Origin: Oscillospiraceae bacterium | Lineage (GTDB): Bacteria > Bacillota > Clostridia > Oscillospirales > Ruminococcaceae | Assembly (NCBI GenBank): GCA_020024175.1 | Contig: JAHHUB010000116.1 | Location: forward strand, 1-5,256 | Direction of reading: 5' to 3' | Length of the DNA: 5,256 nt | Shown: piece by piece, positions 1 to 3,435 of the stretch | How positions within the stretch are numbered: position 1 is the stretch's first letter | Layout of the letters: every line of letters begins with the position of its first letter | Program-made: the position numbers and the translations under genes | Notes under the pieces: generated by a model | Databases searched by the model: none | The model's input: the letters and a program-made list of their open reading frames with translations, nothing else | What the model was told of the DNA's origin: nothing

Positions 1-6
1 GGAAAT

Positions 7-14
7 CCTCCTTT
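7..14 (-). promoter_or_regulatory. Shine-Dalgarno site of a gene starting beyond the left edge
   Basis: The minus strand reads AAAGGAGG here, a near-perfect match to the anti-Shine-Dalgarno sequence. Only six bases (ATTTCC) remain before the window ends, so at normal spacing the start codon would lie at or just outside the edge. A promoter-like sequence at 37-65 on the same strand puts the expected transcription start near position 30, giving a short leader of about 30 nt. This supports a further minus-strand gene next to the small membrane-protein gene. Its product cannot be seen. Confidence 0.55.
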
Positions 15-36
15 GTATTATCTTTAAACTTACCTC

Positions 37-65
37 AGTATAATACATATTTTCCCCTTTTGCAA
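37..65 (-). promoter_or_regulatory. Predicted sigma-A promoter, minus strand
   Basis: Read on the minus strand, a -35 box TTGCAA (60-65; 4 of 6 to consensus) is followed after exactly 17 bases by a -10 box TATACT (37-42; 5 of 6). It starts directly downstream of the stop codon of the 107-residue gene and is followed at 7-14 by an ideal ribosome site. It probably drives the gene that starts off the left edge. This is inferred from motif quality and spacing only. AT-rich DNA yields such matches by chance, but the fit with the downstream ribosome site raises confidence. Confidence 0.5.
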
Positions 66-67
66 AT

Positions 68-391
68 TTAATTAATTTCAGAAATATTTATGTAGCAAAT
101 TCCTTTTTCTTTAGAAAATATCTGGCATATCCTCTCTTTTTCCCCTTCCAGTTCCCCTGAAATCAAAATCATATTTTCATATCTGCCACTGTTTTTTATT
201 TTTTGGTAATTTTCAAGCAAAAACTTTTCTGGATTTTCCTCATTGCTGCCTATGAAAATGCTTTTATTTTTCTTTATGCTCTTTTGACTTGTATATTTAA
301 TAATAAATATTTCAACAATAAATGAGATAATCAAAACAACTGTAAAAAAAATAATTTTGTATCCCCATCCAAAATCAGCAAAAACAAACAT
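68..391 (-). CDS. Small single-pass membrane protein, function unknown
   Basis: This encodes a complete 107-residue protein that I do not recognise. The start is well supported: on the minus strand AAAGGTGG (398-405) lies six bases before the ATG. Residues about 13-31 form one hydrophobic membrane helix (IIFFTVVLIISFIVEIFII) with one Glu (E27) inside. A Lys-rich stretch follows (K32, K37, K40, K41, K43), so by the positive-inside rule the C-terminal part should be cytoplasmic. Residues about 54-107 look like a small alpha/beta domain, with a helix (EKFLLENYQKI), a strand (NMILISGE), a helix with Cys89 and a last strand (GICYINI). There is no signal-peptidase site, enzyme motif or repeat. The gene is divergent from murA and may have its own promoter at 432-460. 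It is too short to be a transporter. It could be an anchor or regulatory partner of the gene to its left, but nothing here shows that. Confidence 0.75.
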   Translation of the reverse strand: MFVFADFGWGYKIIFFTVVLIISFIVEIFIIKYTSQKSIKKNKSIFIGSNEENPEKFLLENYQKIKNSGRYENMILISGELEGEKERICQIFSKEKGICYINISEIN

Positions 392-431
392 TTTATCCCA
401 CCTTTTCTTAGTATTTAATTTATATATTAAT

Positions 432-460
432 ATGATATGCCGATTTTGCTTTATTGACAG
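432..460 (-). promoter_or_regulatory. Possible promoter of the small membrane-protein gene
   Basis: On the minus strand CTGTCA (455-460; 4 of 6 to the -35 consensus) is followed after 17 bases by TATCAT (432-437; 5 of 6 to the -10). The expected transcription start is near 425, giving a leader of about 34 nt before the ATG at 391. The same bases read on the plus strand contain a perfect TTGACA (454-459), so the -35 regions of two opposing promoters may overlap. This is motif-based inference with moderate to low support. Confidence 0.35.
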
Positions 461-521
461 CGGTATTTTTTGTAATTATCGTATAATACTAAAATAAATT
501 ATAAAAAAGCGAAAAAATAGC

Positions 522-550
522 TTTTATTTTTTACATAATAATGTTATAAT
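522..550 (+). promoter_or_regulatory. Predicted extended -10 promoter of murA
   Basis: A perfect extended -10 element, TGTTATAAT (542-550), gives TG one base ahead of consensus TATAAT. The -35 region 17 bases upstream (TTTTAT at 522-527) is poor, which is tolerated in extended -10 promoters. The predicted start near 557 would give murA a leader of about 115 nt carrying the two inverted repeats listed below. It is the best promoter match in the gap. Confidence 0.5.
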
Positions 551-563
551 ATTAAATAATTGA

Positions 564-586
564 GTTTGTGGGAATTTACCACAAGC
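564..586 (+). other. Inverted repeat / hairpin near the 5' end of the murA leader
   Basis: GTTTGTGG (564-571) and CCACAAGC (579-586) can form an 8-bp stem with one G-U pair and a 7-nt loop (GAATTTA). It would begin within about 10 nt of the predicted transcription start. There is no following T-run, so it is not a terminator. It could be an RNA stem at the 5' end affecting message stability, or a DNA operator of the form TTGTG-N9-CACAA just downstream of the promoter. I do not match it to a known riboswitch. It resembles a Rex-type half-site arrangement but has one base too many between the halves and lacks the inner AA/TT. Confidence 0.4.
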
Positions 587-635
587 CCAAAATGCAAAAA
601 TATTATTTATTATTATATAAAGTTTTTAAAAATAC

Positions 636-654
636 CACTGTTATCATAACAGTG
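636..654. promoter_or_regulatory. Perfect 19-bp dyad just upstream of the murA ribosome site
   Basis: CACTGTTAT-C-ATAACAGTG is a perfect palindrome with 9-bp arms around one central base. It ends four bases before the AGGAG of murA. As DNA it has the size and symmetry of an operator for a dimeric regulator. As RNA it could fold as an 8-bp stem with a UCA loop. Four T residues follow, too few for a convincing terminator. The repeat does not cover the ribosome site itself. I could not assign it to a known regulator: the half-sites TGTTA/TAACA are three bases apart, whereas TnrA/GlnR and Rex sites need wider gaps. Confidence 0.5.
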
Positions 655-672
655 TTTTAGGAGAATGAGAAT

Positions 673-1959
673 TTGGAAAAGTTAGTTATACACGGAGGTC
701 ACCCTCTTAACGGTGAAGTTGAAATCAGTGGTGCTAAAAACGCAATAGTAGCTATTATTCCAGCTACTGTTTTGGCACAATCAAAATGTATTATAGAAAA
801 TGTTCCAGGTATAAGCGATGTAGGACATCTTTTTGAAATAATCAGATACCTTGGCGGAACAGTAAAAACAATAAACAAAACCACTGTGGAAATAGACACC
901 ACCAATATTGTTGATCCTGTTGTACCCTATGAACTTACAATGAAAACAAGAGGTTCTTACTATTTTCTTGGCTCACTTTTAGGAAGATTTTCCAAAGCCA
1001 GTGTTTCCATGCCCGGCGGATGCAATTTCGGTGTAAGACCTATTGACCAGCATATTAAAGGATTTGAGGCTTTGGGAGCAAAAGTAACCATTGACTCTGG
1101 AATGATTAACGCTCAGGCAGATAATCTTACTGCCTCACACATTTATTTTGATGTGGTTTCTGTAGGTGCTACTGTAAATGTTATGCTGGCTGCTGCAAAA
1201 ACAAAAGGCATTACAATTATGGAAAATGTGGCAAAGGAACCTCATATTGTGGACCTTGCAAACTTTTTAAACTCTATGGGAGCTGATATAAGAGGTGCAG
1301 GTACTGATGTTATCAAAATTCATGGTGTTGATATTATGCATGGCACAACATATTCCATAATTCCCGACCAAATAGAAGCCGGAACATATATGGCTTTGGC
1401 TGCTGCCACAGGCGGAGATGTTCTTATTAAAAATGTAATACCAAAACATCTTGAAGCTATCAGCGACAAACTGGAAGCAGCAGGTGCTGTTGTGGAAGAA
1501 TACGATGATGCAGTAAGAGTAAAAAAAGGTGCTTACCCTCTTAAAAAGATTAATATAAAAACAATGCCTCACCCCGGTTTCCCAACAGATATGCAGCCTC
1601 AAATGGTAGCAATGCTTTCCTGTGCTGATGGTGCCAGCATTGTAACAGAAGGTGTTTGGGACAATCGCTTTAAATATATAGAAGAGCTTATCCGTATGGG
1701 AGCATCAATCCAGGTTGACGGAAAAGTAGCTGTTGTTCAAGGTGTTAAATCCTTAAACGGTGCCCCTGTAAGAGCTTTGGATTTACGGGCAGGAGCTGCT
1801 ATGGTAATAGCAGGACTTATGGCTGATGGCGAAACTGTTATCGAAGACATAAACCACATTGTCAGAGGTTATGATGACATAGTAAATAAACTAAAAGGAA
1901 TCGGCGCTGATATAAAGAAAATTACTGTCCCCGATTCTGCTATGGCAAAAGCACAGTAA
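673..1959 (+). CDS. murA: UDP-N-acetylglucosamine 1-carboxyvinyltransferase MurA
   Basis: This enzyme transfers enolpyruvate from phosphoenolpyruvate to the 3'-OH of UDP-GlcNAc, the first committed step of peptidoglycan precursor synthesis in the cytoplasm. The protein is full length at 428 residues. Key residues of the family are visible: Lys22-Asn23 in SGAKN, Arg93, the catalytic Cys117 in PGGCNFGVRP with Arg122, Asp306 in GFPTDMQ (general base, equivalent to E. coli Asp305), and Arg398 in HIVRGYDD (equivalent to E. coli Arg397). The Cys rather than Asp at 117 predicts sensitivity to fosfomycin as far as the target is concerned. The start codon is TTG: AGGAG at 659-663 sits nine bases upstream, the N-terminus MEKLVIHGG aligns with the family, and the nearby ATG at 665 is out of frame. 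A strong terminator follows six bases after the stop. Many low-GC Gram-positives carry two MurA paralogues; I cannot tell which this is. Confidence 0.97.
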   Translation: MEKLVIHGGHPLNGEVEISGAKNAIVAIIPATVLAQSKCIIENVPGISDVGHLFEIIRYLGGTVKTINKTTVEIDTTNIVDPVVPYELTMKTRGSYYFLGSLLGRFSKASVSMPGGCNFGVRPIDQHIKGFEALGAKVTIDSGMINAQADNLTASHIYFDVVSVGATVNVMLAAAKTKGITIMENVAKEPHIVDLANFLNSMGADIRGAGTDVIKIHGVDIMHGTTYSIIPDQIEAGTYMALAAATGGDVLIKNVIPKHLEAISDKLEAAGAVVEEYDDAVRVKKGAYPLKKINIKTMPHPGFPTDMQPQMVAMLSCADGASIVTEGVWDNRFKYIEELIRMGASIQVDGKVAVVQGVKSLNGAPVRALDLRAGAAMVIAGLMADGETVIEDINHIVRGYDDIVNKLKGIGADIKKITVPDSAMAKAQ

Positions 1960-1964
1960 TTTTT

Positions 1965-1996
1965 AGGGACAGAGATGTAAATTTCTGTCCTTTTTT
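1965..1996 (+). terminator. Intrinsic terminator after murA
   Basis: The arms GGACAGAGAT (1967-1976) and ATTTCTGTCC (1981-1990) pair over 10 bp with one G-U. They close a GTAA loop (GNRA type), and the stem can extend outward by AG/TT. A run of six T follows at once (1991-1996). It begins six bases after the murA stop codon and ends only 14 bases before the ribosome site of walJ. It should stop most murA transcription, leaving walJ-rlmH dependent on read-through or on a promoter inside murA. Confidence 0.88.
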
Positions 1997-2010
1997 AATA
2001 TATAAAACAC

Positions 2011-2015
2011 GGAGG
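2011..2015 (+). promoter_or_regulatory. Ribosome site that decides the walJ start
   Basis: GGAGG is only one base ahead of the in-frame ATG at 2017, too close for normal initiation. It is 10 bases ahead of the in-frame TTG at 2026, which is workable. The TTG start also yields an N-terminus (MARYCSLFSGSTGN) like that of the family, which begins a few residues before the SLxSGSxGN motif. The TTG is therefore preferred. Confidence 0.65.
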
Positions 2016-2025
2016 TATGGTTAAT

Positions 2026-2814
2026 TTGGCAAGATATTGTTCACTATTCAGCGGAAGTACAGGCAACTGCTATTACATAGGTTCATCTGGCAGAGGTCTT
2101 ATTATAGATGCTGGTGTTTCATGCAGATCCACCGTTTCCGCTATGATGAGTAATAAAATAAATCTTTCCGCCATTGACGGAATTTTAATAACACATGAGC
2201 ATTTGGACCACATAAAGGGTTTAGGACCACTTATAAAGCATTTTAAATGCCCTGTTTACGGAACAAAAGCTACATTGGATTATCTCAGTAAAAACGATTA
2301 TATCCCTGTAGGCTCAAAAATGGAAGTCATTGACCGAACTGCTGAAATAGGAGCATTTCAGGTTAAAGCATTTATCACTCCTCATGACTGCAACTGCAGT
2401 GTGGGTTATAAATTTACCACTTCAGACAACACAGTAATCACTCATGTTACAGATTTAGGATATATTTCAAATACAGTTTCCTCAAATTTAAAGGGAAGCC
2501 ACATGGTTATAATAGAATCAAACTATGACCCTTCTATGCTGGAATCATCAGGCTATCCTGCCAGCTTAAAACAAAGAATTATGGGAAAAGAAGGCCATCT
2601 TTCCAATATTCAGTGTGCAGAAGAAGTTCTGAAACTGGTTAAAAGCGGTACATCAAGAATTATGCTTGCACATTTAAGCCGTGAAAATAACCGTCCGTCT
2701 TTGGCAAGACAAACTACCACCGACCTTCTTAAAAAACACGGATTTCAGGAGGGAAAGGACTATGCCCTATATGTGGCAAGTGCCAATTCACCCAGCGAAA
2801 TGATTATTATTTAG
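2026..2814 (+). CDS. walJ: WalJ/YycJ-type metallo-beta-lactamase-fold exonuclease
   Basis: This is a cytoplasmic MBL-fold hydrolase of the YycJ/WalJ (VicX) family. Members have been described as 5'-3' DNA exonucleases, and in Bacilli they are linked genetically to the WalRK cell-wall system and to coordination of replication with division. With the TTG start it has 262 residues, normal for the family. Visible motifs (numbered from the TTG) are SLFSGSTGNC (6-15), the metal-binding THEHLDH (56-62; His57, His59, Asp61, His62), PHDC (119-122), VTDLGY (141-146; Asp143), ESNYD (164-168), GHLSN (190-194) and AHLSRENNRP (215-224). As I recall the family, the fourth residue of ESNxD is usually His; Tyr is present here, and I do not know if it matters. 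An alternative ATG at 2017 would add three residues but has a badly placed ribosome site. rlmH follows 11 bases after the stop. walR and walK are not in this window. Confidence 0.93.
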   Translation: MARYCSLFSGSTGNCYYIGSSGRGLIIDAGVSCRSTVSAMMSNKINLSAIDGILITHEHLDHIKGLGPLIKHFKCPVYGTKATLDYLSKNDYIPVGSKMEVIDRTAEIGAFQVKAFITPHDCNCSVGYKFTTSDNTVITHVTDLGYISNTVSSNLKGSHMVIIESNYDPSMLESSGYPASLKQRIMGKEGHLSNIQCAEEVLKLVKSGTSRIMLAHLSRENNRPSLARQTTTDLLKKHGFQEGKDYALYVASANSPSEMIII

Positions 2815-2825
2815 GGCAAAAAACT

Positions 2826-3308
2826 ATGATGAACATACATATAATTGTTGTAGGAAAGCTCAAAGAAAAATATTTAACAGAGGGTTGTAAAGAATATTTA
2901 AAAAGACTGGGTACTCTCTGCAAAATAAATATTATAGAAGTAGATGAATATAAACTGGGTGATAACCCCAAACCTTCCGAAATAGATATATGCCTGAAAA
3001 AAGAAGGAGAGAATATACTGTCAAAAATTCCAAAAAACAGTGCTGTAATCCCACTGTGCATAGAAGGAAAACAAATGCCGTCGGTAAAGTTTGCGGATCT
3101 TATTTCCAAACTTGCTGTAGATGGTGTCAGTGATATTAGCTTTATTATAGGTGGTTCTTACGGAATTTGGGATGAAATTAAAAATAAAGGAAAGTTTAAA
3201 CTTTCTATGTCTGAAATGACATTTCCCCATCAGCTTGCCCGTCTTATGCTTCTTGAGCAAATATACCGTGCTTTTTCTATTACAGCAGGTACAAAATACC
3301 ATAAATAA
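2826..3308 (+). CDS. rlmH: 23S rRNA (pseudouridine1915-N3)-methyltransferase RlmH
   Basis: This SPOUT-class enzyme uses S-adenosylmethionine to methylate N3 of the pseudouridine at position 1915 in helix 69 of 23S rRNA, acting on assembled 70S ribosomes. It is full length at 160 residues. The knotted SAM-binding fold is shown by IPLCIEGK, by the glycine-rich FIIGGSYG (106-113), and by the near-invariant C-terminal block MTFPHQLARLMLLEQIYRAF starting at residue 131 and closing with KYHK. The reading frame opens with two ATGs. The first (2826) is nine bases from AGGG (2813-2816), a ribosome site that overlaps the TAG stop of walJ, which suggests translational coupling. In Bacilli rlmH also lies close downstream of walJ, so the pairing fits. 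The extreme 3' end corresponds to the region used by SCC elements in staphylococci, but no element is inserted here. Confidence 0.96.
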   Translation: MMNIHIIVVGKLKEKYLTEGCKEYLKRLGTLCKINIIEVDEYKLGDNPKPSEIDICLKKEGENILSKIPKNSAVIPLCIEGKQMPSVKFADLISKLAVDGVSDISFIIGGSYGIWDEIKNKGKFKLSMSEMTFPHQLARLMLLEQIYRAFSITAGTKYHK

Positions 3309-3353
3309 TAAAATTGTATAAATTGTTTTGTAATTAAATTAACCCCCAATATA

Positions 3354-3381
3354 TTGTTTAAATTTAAAATATGTGTATTAT
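3354..3381 (+). promoter_or_regulatory. Possible promoter of the PAS-GGDEF gene
   Basis: TTGTTT (3354-3359) is followed after 16 bases by TATTAT (3376-3381), predicting a start near 3388 and a leader of about 48 nt before the ATG at 3436. The 127-base gap between rlmH and the next gene contains no convincing terminator, so co-transcription with rlmH cannot be excluded. The region is extremely AT-rich, and chance matches are likely. Confidence 0.35.
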
Positions 3382-3435
3382 ACATAATAACATTCGTTCC
3401 AAATTAACTTTTAAATATACTATGAGGATAAATAT

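Noticed and set aside
1..48. A 16-codon minus-strand frame starting with ATG at 48 (MYYTEVSLKIIQRRIS) with AGGGG upstream
   Set aside because: It overlaps a good promoter and contains an ideal Shine-Dalgarno sequence close to the edge, which is better explained as the leader of a gene starting outside. It cannot be settled without more sequence to the left.
505..532. AAAAGC/GCTTTT stem followed by ATTTTTT, terminator-like on the plus strand
   Set aside because: The stem has only six pairs, four of them A-U, and a 9-nt loop. No plus-strand gene lies upstream to terminate. It is most likely AT background.
564..586. Rex (redox regulator) operator
   Set aside because: The halves TTGTG and CACAA are nine bases apart, one more than in the Rex consensus as I know it, and the inner AA/TT positions are GG/AC. 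The match is too weak to name.
636..658. Attenuator-type terminator before murA
   Set aside because: Only four T residues follow the palindrome, and the T-run would run straight into the ribosome site. Operator-like symmetry is the simpler reading.
699..905. Minus-strand reading frame inside murA
   Set aside because: It is a shadow of the murA frame, with no ribosome site and low-complexity composition opposite a clearly conserved enzyme.
2807..3302. Minus-strand reading frames opposite rlmH
   Set aside because: They lie across a highly conserved complete rlmH, with no supporting ribosome site or recognisable protein.
3280..3308. SCC-type element integrated at the end of rlmH
   Set aside because: No second copy of the rlmH end, no recombinase and no inverted repeats are visible, and the terminal codons differ from the staphylococcal core site.
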